Part shown: positions 1 through 6,505 of the stretch, one piece after another
Layout: the number at the start of each line of letters is the position of its first letter
How positions within the stretch are numbered: the first letter of the stretch is position 1
Notes under the pieces: model-generated
Seen by the model: only the letters and a program-made list of their open reading frames with translations
Told to the model about the DNA's origin: nothing
Databases searched by the model: none
Position numbers and translations under genes: made by a program
From: Chloroflexota bacterium
Lineage (GTDB): Bacteria; Chloroflexota; Limnocylindria; Limnocylindrales; CSP1-4
Assembly (NCBI GenBank): GCA_016875645.1
Contig: VGPE01000164.1
Location: 1 to 6,505, forward strand
Length of the DNA stretch: 6,505 bases
Direction: 5' to 3'

Positions 1-269
1 TCGCCCGACTCCTCCACGAACGAGGCCACGGTGGCCAGGCCGTGCGTGGCAGCGACCAGTCGTTCGAGGCGCGGGTCGTCGAGACGCATCGCGACCTCAG
101 CGGCCAGGTCCTGGAGCAGGTAGCCCGTCAGCCCGAGTTCCGGGAAAACCACGAGACCGGCGCCGCGAGCGCGTGCCTGGGTGAGCAGGTCAACGTGCTG
201 GGCGAGGTTCTCTTCGAGGCGGCCGAGTTGGGGCGCGAGCTGGGCGAGCGCAATCCGCAGCGGCGTCAC
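1..269 (-). CDS. Carbon-nitrogen hydrolase (nitrilase superfamily), N-terminal part, cut by window edge
   Basis: The 89 visible residues begin MTPLRIALAQLAP and match the first strand and helix of the nitrilase/amidase superfamily. The motif VVFPELGLTGY at about 40-50 carries the expected catalytic Glu (E44). The Lys and Cys of the Glu-Lys-Cys triad would lie off the left edge, so activity cannot be judged. These enzymes hydrolyse nitriles, amides or carbamoyl groups; the N-terminal glutaminase domain of NAD synthetase looks similar, and only the missing C-terminus would separate them. The start is GTG at 269-267. It is the only ATG, GTG or TTG in frame after the OppF stop, which lies in the same frame 51 bases upstream. 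A GGAAGG stretch (289-284) sits 14 bases before the start, too far for a typical ribosome site. The same strand and short gap suggest it is the last visible gene of the transporter operon. The family call is firm; the substrate is unknown. Confidence 0.85.
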   Translation of the reverse strand, partial: MTPLRIALAQLAPQLGRLEENLAQHVDLLTQARARGAGLVVFPELGLTGYLLQDLAAEVAMRLDDPRLERLVAATHGLATVASFVEESG

Positions 270-320
270 GCGGGGGAGTCTAGCCTTCCGATGGCAGCGT
301 GGCGAACCCGGCGCTGGGCC

Positions 321-1598
321 TCAGCCGGACGTCGGTCGGCCGATCGGCGGACTGGCCGGCGGCGCAACGGATGCGGTCGGGGGCGGGGCACCCGGCGCGG
401 GAGCGGCGGCCGCCCGGACTTCGTCGAGTCGCCGCCCGACCCTGGGCACGAACTGGGCGACCGTTGCGTCCGTGATCTCGTCTGCCCAGTGGCAGGCCAC
501 CCGGTGACCGCCGCCGATGTCGCGGAACGCCGGATCATCGGTGGCGCAGTTCTCAGGGTTGCCCAGTCGCTCCCGAAGCCAGCAGCGGGTATGGAACCGG
601 CAACCTGACGGCGGGTTGGCAGGCGACGGAACGTCACCCGAGAGCACGAGGCGCTTCTTGCGGATGCGCGGGTCGGGGTCGGGCACGGCCGAAAGCAGCG
701 CGATCGTGTACGGGTGGCGCGGCTTCGCGTAGAGGACGTCGACATCGGCAAGCTCGACCAGTTTGCCGAGGTACATCACGCCGACGCGGTCCGAGATGTA
801 CTCGATGACCGAGAGGTTGTGGGCCACGAACAGGTAGGTGAGGCGGAACCGCTCGCGCAGGTCGACGAGGACATTGAGGATCTGGGACTGGATCGACACG
901 TCGAGGGCCGACACCGGCTCGTCGCACACGATGAACTCCGGGTCGAGGGCCAGCGCGCGCGCGATGCCGATGCGCTGGCGCTGTCCGCCCGAGAACTCGT
1001 GGGGGTAGCGCCGCGCGTAGGACCGCCTGAGGCCAACGGCCTCGAGATAGTCCCCCACCCGCCCGTCACGGACTGGCCGGCTTCCCCAGCCGTTCTCGCG
1101 GTCGGCCTGGGCGAGCAGTCCCTCGCCGATGATGTCGCTGACGGGCATGCGCGGGTTCAGCGACGCGACCGGGTCCTGGAAGATGATCTGCATCCGCCGG
1201 CGCATCCGCTTGAGATCGTCGCCCTTGAGGGCCAACACGTCCACATCGCGAAAGCGGATCGCGCCCGCTGTCGGCGGCACCAGGCGCAGGATCGTCCGGC
1301 CGAGGGTGGTCTTGCCGCAGCCCGACTCGCCCACGAGGCCCATGGTCTCGCCGCGCCGGATCTCGATGCTGACGTCGTCCACGGCACGGACCTGACCGAC
1401 CTGGCGGCGCAGGATGCCGCCCATGATCGGGAAGTACTTCCTGACGTTGCGGACCTCGATGAGCACCTCGTCCGAGACGGTCCGCGAAACCTTCCCGGCA
1501 GGCGCCGTCAACAGGTCGGCAGCGGCCGGTACAGCTTGCCCCTCGACGGGGGAAGCGTGATCGCGGTGCGGAGGCGGCTGCTCAGCCAATGACGTCAC
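321..1598 (-). CDS. oppF: Opp/Dpp-type ABC importer ATPase, OppF-like
   Basis: This is one of the two ATPases that power the peptide importer on the cytoplasmic face. All nucleotide-binding motifs are present (numbering from the GTG): Walker A GESGCGKT 90-97, Q-loop FQDP 140-143, signature FSGGQRQR 202-209, Walker B FIVCDEP 222-228, D-loop SALD 230-233 and switch His 260. The C-terminal oligopeptide-transporter extension has HPYTIALL at 295-302 and four cysteines (C333, C339, C351, C369). At 425 residues it is longer than usual. The extra length is a Pro/Ala-rich lead of about 45 residues and a Pro/Ala-rich tail (about 396-425), both probably disordered. The GTG at 1598 overlaps oppD by 17 bases. 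TTG codons at 1589 and 1511 are alternative starts, and none has a good ribosome site. The open frame continues upstream to 1928, but that part is out-of-frame oppD sequence. Substrate class (di- or oligopeptide, other) cannot be told from this subunit. Confidence 0.93.
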   Translation of the reverse strand: MTSLAEQPPPHRDHASPVEGQAVPAAADLLTAPAGKVSRTVSDEVLIEVRNVRKYFPIMGGILRRQVGQVRAVDDVSIEIRRGETMGLVGESGCGKTTLGRTILRLVPPTAGAIRFRDVDVLALKGDDLKRMRRRMQIIFQDPVASLNPRMPVSDIIGEGLLAQADRENGWGSRPVRDGRVGDYLEAVGLRRSYARRYPHEFSGGQRQRIGIARALALDPEFIVCDEPVSALDVSIQSQILNVLVDLRERFRLTYLFVAHNLSVIEYISDRVGVMYLGKLVELADVDVLYAKPRHPYTIALLSAVPDPDPRIRKKRLVLSGDVPSPANPPSGCRFHTRCWLRERLGNPENCATDDPAFRDIGGGHRVACHWADEITDATVAQFVPRVGRRLDEVRAAAAPAPGAPPPTASVAPPASPPIGRPTSG

Positions 1599-2688
1599 GG
1601 ACGGTCGCGGCGGCGGCCAGGTCGTAGGTCCGCCGGCGTTCGATCTCTCCGGGCGCCTGGAGCCAGCACCGTGCCCGACGTTCGGAACGGCCCACTTCGA
1701 GGAGGTCGGGCTCCATCGTGCAGCGCTCCCATTGGTGCGGGCAGCGCGGCTGGAACTTGCAGCCGGGCGGCATCCGGAAGGGACTGGGCACCACGCCCTC
1801 GATCGCCGAGAGGGCCTTGCCGCGCTTCTTCTCACCCGGGATCGAATTGAGCAATCCCTGCGTGTAGGGCATCCTCGGGTTGAGGAGGACCTCTTCGACG
1901 CTGCCGGTCTCGACGATCCGACCTGCATACATCACGGCCAGCGTCTGGACCGTCTCGGCCACCACGGCGAGGTCGTGGGTGATGAGCAGCAGGGCGGTCC
2001 CGGTCTGAGCCTGCACGTCGTTGATGAGTTCCAGGATCTGGGCCTGGATGGTCACATCGAGGGCGGTCGTCGGTTCGTCGGCGATGAGGAGCTTCGGGCT
2101 GCAGGAGAGCGCCATGGCGATCAGGACACGCTGGCGCATGCCACCGGACAGCTCGTGGGGGTACTGGCGCACCCGTCGCTCGGGCGCCGAGAGCCCCACC
2201 AGGCGCAGCGACTCGATCGCCCGGTCGCGGGCCTCCCTGGCTGACACCTTCTGGTGGAGCCGCACCGCCTCGGAGATCTGGTCGCCGACCGTGAAGACAG
2301 GGTTCAGGCTGGTCATCGGCTCCTGGAAGATCATCGCGATGTCGCCGCCGCGGATCTCGCGCATCTCCTCGTCAGACAGCGTGAGGAGGTCACGGCCGTC
2401 GAACCAGATCTCGCCCTCGGCGATCTCGCCCGGGGGTGTCTCGATGAGGCGCATGATCGCGTGCGCGGTGACGCTCTTGCCGCACCCGGACTCGCCCACG
2501 AGACCCAGCGTCCCGCCGCGGTTGATCTTGAAGTCCACCCCGTCCACGGCTCGGACGGTGCCGTCCATGACGTGAAAGTAGGTGCGCAGATTCCGCACCT
2601 CCAGCAGCACATCGGAGGCCTGCGGCGGCCCGGAGCCGGGAACGCCCGCCTCCGCCCGTCGCTCCTGCGCGGCCTCGAGGCGGCTCAA
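1582..2688 (-). CDS. oppD: Opp/Dpp-type ABC importer ATPase, OppD-like
   Basis: This is the partner ATPase of the importer, 368 residues, close to the family's usual length. Its motifs are complete: Walker A GESGCGKS 65-72, Q-loop FQEP 121-124, signature LSGGMRQR 180-187, Walker B LLIADEP 200-206, D-loop TALD 208-211 and switch His 238. The C-terminal extension shows MPYTQGLL (273-280), where HPY is more common, then four cysteines (C310, C316, C323, C341) in the spacing typical of this subfamily. The start is TTG at 2688-2686. It is supported by a GGAG ribosome site six bases upstream and by a four-base TTGA overlap with the original oppC stop, an arrangement typical of translational coupling. 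About 27 residues precede the ATPase fold. The stop lies inside the start region of oppF. The gene is intact, although the oppC frame that leads into it is broken. Confidence 0.95.
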   Translation of the reverse strand: MSRLEAAQERRAEAGVPGSGPPQASDVLLEVRNLRTYFHVMDGTVRAVDGVDFKINRGGTLGLVGESGCGKSVTAHAIMRLIETPPGEIAEGEIWFDGRDLLTLSDEEMREIRGGDIAMIFQEPMTSLNPVFTVGDQISEAVRLHQKVSAREARDRAIESLRLVGLSAPERRVRQYPHELSGGMRQRVLIAMALSCSPKLLIADEPTTALDVTIQAQILELINDVQAQTGTALLLITHDLAVVAETVQTLAVMYAGRIVETGSVEEVLLNPRMPYTQGLLNSIPGEKKRGKALSAIEGVVPSPFRMPPGCKFQPRCPHQWERCTMEPDLLEVGRSERRARCWLQAPGEIERRRTYDLAAAATVRDVIG

Positions 2689-2837
2689 TACTTGCTCCGC
2701 GGGTCGAGGGCGTCGCGGAGGCCGTCACCCATGAAGTTGATCCCCAGCACGGTGAGGACGATGGCGAGGCCCGGGAAGAGCGGCCACCACCAGTTGCCCT
2801 GGGGGATGAACGTCAGCGCGTTCGAGAGGGCGTTGCC
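2685..2837 (-). pseudogene. Out-of-frame C-terminal end of the OppC-like permease
   Basis: Read from 2837, one base back from the main oppC frame, this stretch gives 50 residues beginning GNALSNALTF and ending RDALDPRSKY, then TGA. That is the normal end of an OppC/DppC permease: the WGN turn, an amphipathic stretch with NWWWPLFPG, the last membrane helix (LAIVLTVLGINFMGDGLRD) and the DPR ending. It has no start of its own and is separated from the rest of oppC by a single missing base in the G run at 2838-2836. Joined to the 263 residues before the shift it would give a 313-residue protein of normal length, with its stop overlapping the oppD start by four bases. The good preservation means that the change is either recent or an error in the sequence. 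Confidence 0.9.
2695..2698 (-). promoter_or_regulatory. Ribosome binding site of oppD (GGAG)
   Basis: On the minus strand GGAG lies six bases before the TTG start of oppD, inside the last codons of the original oppC reading frame. It is the clearest Shine-Dalgarno sequence in the window and decides in favour of the TTG as the oppD start. oppB has only a weak GGGA (4743-4746, seven bases before its ATG), and oppC and oppF show nothing convincing, so several of these genes may depend on coupling to the gene before them. Confidence 0.7.
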
Positions 2838-3625
2838 CAGGTGGGGGTCGTCACATCCACGCCGAACCCAAGAAAGCTCACGAATGCCTCACCGACGATG
2901 ACGCCCGCGACCGCCAGCGTGGAAGCCACGATGATGGGGCTGACCGCGTTGGGCAGGATATGGCGGAAGATGATCCGCGTGCTGCTGACGCCGACCGCCC
3001 GCGCCGCCTCCACGAAGACCTCGTTCCGGAGCGTCAGGAACAGCGAGCGTACGAGGCGGGCCACGCCCGGCCAGCCGAACGCCGCGAACACGACCATGAT
3101 CAGGAGCCAGTTGCCGCTGCCGAGGAACCTCGCGATGACGAGGATGACGAACAGCAGCGGGAGGCTGAGCAGCGCGTCCACGATGCGCATGAGCAGGTTG
3201 TCGACCCAGCCGCCGAAGTAGCCGGCGACGCCGCCCACGATCGAGCCGATGATCGCCCCGAACAGGGCCGCGCCCAACCCGATGGCAAGCGAGACGCGGG
3301 CGCCGTTGACCACCAGGGTGAAGACGTCGCGCTGAAGGCCACCGGTCGTGCCGAAGATGTTGTCGGGGTTCGGCGGGCAGCCGATGCGACAGTTTGGCTT
3401 CGGCGTGGGGATCGTGTAGAAGTCGAAGGGCCAGATGAAGGGCAGCGCGATCGCTGCTGCCACGATGCCCAGGAACAGGAACGCCCCGAACATCGCCAGC
3501 TTGTGGCGCCGGAAGCGCCGCCAGGCGATCTGCCACTGGTTGAGCGAAACCAGCCCGACCTCGTAGTCGGGCGCGGGGCCGGCGGATTCGGGCCCCGCCA
3601 GGTCCGTCGCGCGCGTCGTGTCCAT
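2813..3625 (-). CDS. oppC: OppC-type permease, truncated by a frameshift
   Basis: This is the second membrane subunit of the importer. The ATG lies nine bases after the oppB stop. A cytoplasmic N-terminus with LNQWQIAWRRFRRHKLAMFG leads into membrane helix 1 (about 44-64). The external loop has two close cysteines, C79 and C83. Further helices lie near 112-137, 145-167, 171-190 and 229-248. The EAA loop that docks to the ATPases is intact at 206-226 (EAARAVG, then HILPN). The usual GTDxxGRD before helix 2 reads GTTGGLQRD here. After W263 the frame is lost: seven unrelated residues (ATPSRTR) precede TGA at 2813. The normal last 50 residues follow in another frame, so the product as written lacks the final helix and would probably not assemble. 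Adding one G at 2836-2838 restores 313 residues ending at 2685. A sequencing or assembly error is the simplest explanation; a real recent mutation is possible. Confidence 0.9.
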   Translation of the reverse strand: MDTTRATDLAGPESAGPAPDYEVGLVSLNQWQIAWRRFRRHKLAMFGAFLFLGIVAAAIALPFIWPFDFYTIPTPKPNCRIGCPPNPDNIFGTTGGLQRDVFTLVVNGARVSLAIGLGAALFGAIIGSIVGGVAGYFGGWVDNLLMRIVDALLSLPLLFVILVIARFLGSGNWLLIMVVFAAFGWPGVARLVRSLFLTLRNEVFVEAARAVGVSSTRIIFRHILPNAVSPIIVASTLAVAGVIVGEAFVSFLGFGVDVTTPTWATPSRTR

Positions 3626-3634
3626 CCGGGCCCG

Positions 3635-4735
3635 CTAGTCGAACTTCACGCGTGGATCGACGATCACATAGACGACGTCCGCGAGCAGGTTGGCGAACAC
3701 CACGAAGACCGAGGTGATGAGCAGAATCCCCATCAGCACCGGGTAGTCGAAGTGGCCGACGGCGTTGATGAACTCGCGGCCCATCCCCGGCCACGAGAAG
3801 ATCGTCTCGGTCACCACGGCCCCCGTGAACAGGAACGGGATCTCCAGGCCGATGTTCGTCACGACCGGCAGCATTGCGTTGCGCAACGCGTGCTTGAACA
3901 CCACTCTCCGCTCGGGCACGCCCTTGGCCCGCGCCGTCTTCACGAAGTCCTGGCCCAGGGCGTCGAGCATGCTCGCGCGGACGAAGCGCGAATCGAAGGC
4001 GATGTTGACCACGACCAGGGTGACTACCGGGAGCACCAGGTGCGTGCCGAGGTCGTACAGCGCCGTGAACGGCTGCGCCCAGAAGAAGTCCCAATAGCGC
4101 TCGGTGCCGAAGGGCGGCACGGTCCGCGTCGTCCACATCCCGCCCACGGGGAACCACTTGAGAGGTGGCGCCGAGAAGAGCTGGATCAGGACGATGCCCA
4201 GCCAGAAGGTGGGCAGCGAGAAGCCGACGTAGTTGAAGATCGTGAGCGCCGAGTCGAACAGCGAATAGCACCTCACGGCCGCATACATCCCGGCCAGGAA
4301 CGCGATGATGATCCAGATCACCCACGCCGTCCCCGACAGGATCAGCGTGGGCGGGAGACGCTCGGCGATGACGTCGACGACCGGCCGGCCATCGGTGATC
4401 GAGTACCCGAAGTCGCCATGCAGGATGCCGTTGTCGCCGCCCGGCAGGTCGATCTTGAGGCCGGCCAACTCGAAGGTGCCACCCGGCAGCGCGTTGATGA
4501 GGAACGGCTTGTCGCCGCAGACCCCGAGCCAGCGGCAGTACTGGATGGGGATCGGCTGGTCCAGGCCCCAGCGGCGCTTGAACGCCTCGATCTGGGCAGC
4601 GGTGATGTTGGGGTTCTGCGCGAAGCGGCCGGTCGGACCGCCCGGTGCAATGAGCAGGATGAAGTACGTGACCAGCGAGATGCCGAGGAGAACCGGGATC
4701 GCCTGGAGGGCCCGTCGGATGATGTACTTGATCAT
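3635..4735 (-). CDS. oppB: OppB-type permease of peptide ABC importer
   Basis: This is the first membrane subunit of the importer, 366 residues, somewhat longer than typical. The opening MIKYIIRRALQAIPVLLGISLVT is characteristic of OppB/DppB and contains helix 1 (about 9-30). Further helices lie near 131-156, 163-188, 232-248, 292-314 and 333-360. The ATPase-docking loop is at about 263-290 (FVKTARAKG, then FKHALRNAMLP), and the protein ends VDPRVKFD, the usual DPR ending. The extra length lies in the external loop between QYCRWL and LHGDFGYSI (about 71-104). There roughly 35 added residues include LPGG twice and a cysteine pair, C67 and C73. The ATG at 4735 has a weak GGGA seven bases upstream. 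It lies 85 bases after the binding-protein gene, beyond a strong stem-loop. The stop is nine bases before oppC. The gene appears intact. Confidence 0.95.
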   Translation of the reverse strand: MIKYIIRRALQAIPVLLGISLVTYFILLIAPGGPTGRFAQNPNITAAQIEAFKRRWGLDQPIPIQYCRWLGVCGDKPFLINALPGGTFELAGLKIDLPGGDNGILHGDFGYSITDGRPVVDVIAERLPPTLILSGTAWVIWIIIAFLAGMYAAVRCYSLFDSALTIFNYVGFSLPTFWLGIVLIQLFSAPPLKWFPVGGMWTTRTVPPFGTERYWDFFWAQPFTALYDLGTHLVLPVVTLVVVNIAFDSRFVRASMLDALGQDFVKTARAKGVPERRVVFKHALRNAMLPVVTNIGLEIPFLFTGAVVTETIFSWPGMGREFINAVGHFDYPVLMGILLITSVFVVFANLLADVVYVIVDPRVKFD

Positions 4736-4760
4736 CGTGTCGTCCCAGTCTGCGGCGTAT

Positions 4761-4800
4761 GAGGAAGGGCTGCGGGACCGGATGGCCCCGCAGCCCCCTC
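4761..4800 (-). promoter_or_regulatory. Strong stem-loop between binding-protein gene and oppB
   Basis: A perfect 10-base inverted repeat (4767-4776 with 4787-4796; arm GGGCTGCGGG) encloses a 10-base loop. It is extended by four further pairs (4761-4764 with 4797-4800) across a two-base bulge. The loop itself can form two more C-G pairs. No T run follows on the minus strand, so it is not a standard intrinsic terminator. Its place 20 bases after the binding-protein stop suggests an RNA structure that protects the 3' end of the binding-protein message and lowers expression of the membrane genes, as is known for other binding-protein-dependent operons. The structure is seen; the role is inferred. 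Confidence 0.65.
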
Positions 4801-4812
4801 AATTCAGCGGTG

Positions 4813-4830
4813 CGGCGAGATTACTCGCCG
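4813..4830 (-). promoter_or_regulatory. Small hairpin with the binding-protein stop codon in its loop
   Basis: A perfect 7-base inverted repeat (CGGCGAG with CTCGCCG) flanks the four-base loop TAAT on the minus strand, and the TAA in that loop is the stop codon of the binding-protein gene. It lies 12 bases before the larger stem-loop in the same spacer. It may be part of the same 3'-end structure, or a chance repeat in GC-rich DNA. Confidence 0.45.
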
Positions 4831-6505
4831 AGCCACCAGTCGCCGATGTTCCAGAACGCCGAGGCGTTCGACGGGTTGCCGGTGTGGTTCCTGACCTTCG
4901 GTGACACGAGGTTCACGTCGGTCCGGTTGTAGAGCGGAAGCTCGAAGGTGTTGGCGTCGCCGCCATAGATCTCCTGGACCGTGGCCATCGCATCGCGAAC
5001 GATCGCGAAGTCCACGTTGTCGCGGACGGCTTCGTAGGCCGCATCCAGCTCCGGCAGGCTGATCCGGGTCACGTTCTGGCCCTGGTGGGGCTCCGGATCC
5101 GGGATGCCCGTGGTGTGGTAGACATTGAAGGCCCCGAGCGGGTTGAGCGGCGAGATGTAGGCGAACTCGCCCACGTCGAAGTTGCCGCGGATCAGGTTGC
5201 ACTTGGTGTCGGCCGCGACCTCGTTCCAGCCCCCGAAGAGGTCCGGCAGGGCCGGGACGGGGCTGACGTTGGCAAGCACGCCGACGGCCTTGAGTTGCGA
5301 CGCGACCAACGCCAGCGTGTCCACGCGGACCTGACGGGTCGTCGTGCAGTAGTCGAGCTCGAGACGGACACCGTTCTTCACGCGAACCCCATCGGCGCCG
5401 GCGACCCAGCCGGCCGCCTCGAGCATCGCCATTGCGCCAGCCGGATCGGCCGCGGTCGGGACGTCGAGCTGCTGGTAGTACCAGGTCAGCGGCGAGACGA
5501 AGTTGTTGGTCGGCTTGACCGTACCAGCCAGCAGTCCGGCGGCGATGGCATCGCGGTCGGTCGCCTTCTGGAGGGCCTTGATGATGGTCTTGTAGTCCTC
5601 GCCGAACTTCTCGGCGATACGCTTGTTGTTGTAGGCGTGCAGCTCGTACTGCAGGCTGGCGCGAGTGCTGACCTGCTCCTGCGGCAGATCCGAAAGGGAT
5701 GGCAGGTCGGCGTCATTGAGGTTGACGGTAACGTCGGTCTCACCGGCGCGATAGCCGGCAACCATGGCCGCCGCGTCGCCGTAGTACTTCCAGATCACGC
5801 CGTCGAGGTACGGGGCGTGGCCGCCGATCGTCTCCCAGTTCGGGTTCGGAACCAGGGTGATCTGGGCGTCAGTGCGGACCTCGGTCGGGATGTAGGGGCC
5901 GCTGTAGACGCCCGAGGTGGGATCCGACATCGGGTACAGCTTGTTGGGGGCATCGACGACCGGGATCGTCGTGATGTAGTGCTCGGGGAAGACCGCGGTG
6001 ACCAGCGCTAGGTAGCCCGAGTACAGCTTGCTGAACCGCATCACGCAGGTCGTGGTGCCGGCGCCGTCGATCGCGGTGATGTCCTCCCAGCCGGTCGTCC
6101 CGTAGACGAGACCGGTCTGGCCGGGATCCATATTCCATTTCCAGGTGGCGATGAGGTCGTCGCAGTCGATGGCCTGGCCATCGGACCACTTCATGCCCTC
6201 CTTGAGGCGCCAGGTGACAGCCATGCCGCCGCCCTCGAGGATCACGTCGCCATTGCCGACGGTCGGGACGTTCGACGCCAGCGCGGGCCGGTACTTGAGG
6301 TCGTGCGTCAGATCGAGCAGTCCAAGGTGGAAGGCCGCAGCTGCTTCGACGGACGTGAAGTTCTGTGCGTAGTAGGTGCCGACGAGCGTGTCGGGGAATT
6401 GCCACTCCGAGACCACGACTGTGCCGCCGGTCTTGCCGGCTGGTGATGGGGCGTAGCTGGTGGTCGTGAGGTCCGGCTGTGTCGCTGCCGTCGCGGTGGG
6501 TGCCG
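4821..6505 (-). CDS. Family 5 extracellular solute-binding protein, N-terminus beyond window
   Basis: This is the substrate-capturing component of the importer, held outside the membrane. The frame is open to the right edge and gives 560 residues, so the start and signal peptide are not visible. The first 27 or so residues are a Thr/Ala/Pro/Ser-rich stretch ending SPAGKTGG. This looks like the linker that follows a lipoprotein cysteine, and is followed by TVVVSEWQFPDTL, the usual first strand of the fold. The family signature is at about 96-119: VTWRLKEGMKWSDG, then the CDDLIATW segment that in relatives reads AEDVVFTW. The protein ends WNIGDWWLGE at a TAA stop. A GTG at 6416 could start a shorter product, but it lies inside the first strand and would remove the export signal. 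Relatives bind peptides, nickel chelates, opines or sugars, and sequence alone does not show which. As the first visible gene of the cluster, it probably has the operon promoter off the right edge. Confidence 0.93.
   Translation of the reverse strand, partial: APTATAATQPDLTTTSYAPSPAGKTGGTVVVSEWQFPDTLVGTYYAQNFTSVEAAAAFHLGLLDLTHDLKYRPALASNVPTVGNGDVILEGGGMAVTWRLKEGMKWSDGQAIDCDDLIATWKWNMDPGQTGLVYGTTGWEDITAIDGAGTTTCVMRFSKLYSGYLALVTAVFPEHYITTIPVVDAPNKLYPMSDPTSGVYSGPYIPTEVRTDAQITLVPNPNWETIGGHAPYLDGVIWKYYGDAAAMVAGYRAGETDVTVNLNDADLPSLSDLPQEQVSTRASLQYELHAYNNKRIAEKFGEDYKTIIKALQKATDRDAIAAGLLAGTVKPTNNFVSPLTWYYQQLDVPTAADPAGAMAMLEAAGWVAGADGVRVKNGVRLELDYCTTTRQVRVDTLALVASQLKAVGVLANVSPVPALPDLFGGWNEVAADTKCNLIRGNFDVGEFAYISPLNPLGAFNVYHTTGIPDPEPHQGQNVTRISLPELDAAYEAVRDNVDFAIVRDAMATVQEIYGGDANTFELPLYNRTDVNLVSPKVRNHTGNPSNASAFWNIGDWWLGE

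Noticed and set aside
339..348. Perfect 10-base palindrome GCCGATCGGC near the end of oppF
   Set aside because: It lies in the GC-rich low-complexity coding tail, has no loop or spacing typical of an operator, and could easily occur by chance.
714..1592. A 292-codon open frame on the plus strand
   Set aside because: It is antisense to the OppF ATPase core, has no recognisable motif, and is rich in Asp, Glu, His and Ala as expected for a shadow frame.
1599..1928. Upstream extension of the OppF frame by 110 codons
   Set aside because: This stretch is Ser/Arg/Pro-rich out-of-frame reading of the oppD C-terminal region, which is clearly coding in its own frame.
2836..2848. Programmed ribosomal frameshift in oppC
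   Set aside because: A -1 slip would restore the frame, but there is no canonical slippery heptamer. The C run next to it would, on slipping, replace the conserved Trp. A lost base is simpler.
2960..4762. A 600-codon open frame on the plus strand
   Set aside because: It lies antisense to the two well-recognised permease genes and encodes an Arg/Asp/Glu/His-rich sequence with no fold features. This is the usual shadow of hydrophobic genes in GC-rich DNA.
4761..4800. Intrinsic terminator after the binding-protein gene
   Set aside because: The stem is strong, but no T run follows it on the minus strand and none follows on the plus strand, and oppB lies directly downstream in the same operon.
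2889..4802. A 637-codon open frame on the minus strand in a different frame from the permeases
   Set aside because: It overlaps both permease genes throughout and reads as Arg/Pro/Gly/His-rich low-complexity sequence, while the permease frames show family motifs.

Overview
The window is one end of a minus-strand operon for an Opp/Dpp-type (peptide/nickel/opine, PepT family) ABC importer, followed by the first part of a carbon-nitrogen hydrolase gene. The DNA is strongly GC-rich (about two thirds by eye). It uses GTG and TTG starts and few clear Shine-Dalgarno sequences, and the genes are packed with overlaps or very short gaps. Gene order and protein style (a lipoprotein-like Thr/Pro/Ala linker on the binding protein, a long external loop in the first permease) would suit a free-living high-GC bacterium such as Chloroflexota or Actinomycetota. 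That placement is inference; no rRNA or marker gene is present.

Layout in transcription order, right to left: (1) 6505-4821, family 5 extracellular solute-binding protein, with its signal peptide beyond the window; (2) 4820-4736, an 85-base spacer with a strong stem-loop, plus a second small hairpin whose loop holds the binding-protein stop codon; (3) 4735-3635, OppB-type permease; (4) 3625-2685, OppC-type permease, broken by a one-base frameshift near 2836, so the open frame stops at 2813 and the last 50 codons lie in another frame; (5) 2688-1582, OppD-type ATPase, with a TTG start overlapping the original oppC stop by 4 bases; (6) 1598-321, OppF-type ATPase, overlapping oppD by 17 bases; (7) 269-1, the N-terminal 89 residues of a nitrilase-superfamily amidohydrolase, running off the left edge.

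The parts make a complete importer: the binding protein captures a peptide or similar solute outside the membrane, the two permeases form the channel, and the two ATPases drive transport. The downstream hydrolase may process an imported amide or nitrile, but only context suggests this.

No previously undescribed system is visible. The observations most worth a second look are the oppC frameshift, the paired stem-loops after the binding-protein gene, and the cysteine-bearing external loops in both permeases. No tRNA, rRNA, CRISPR array, insertion sequence or intrinsic terminator was found, and no gene-free stretch exceeds 85 bases.
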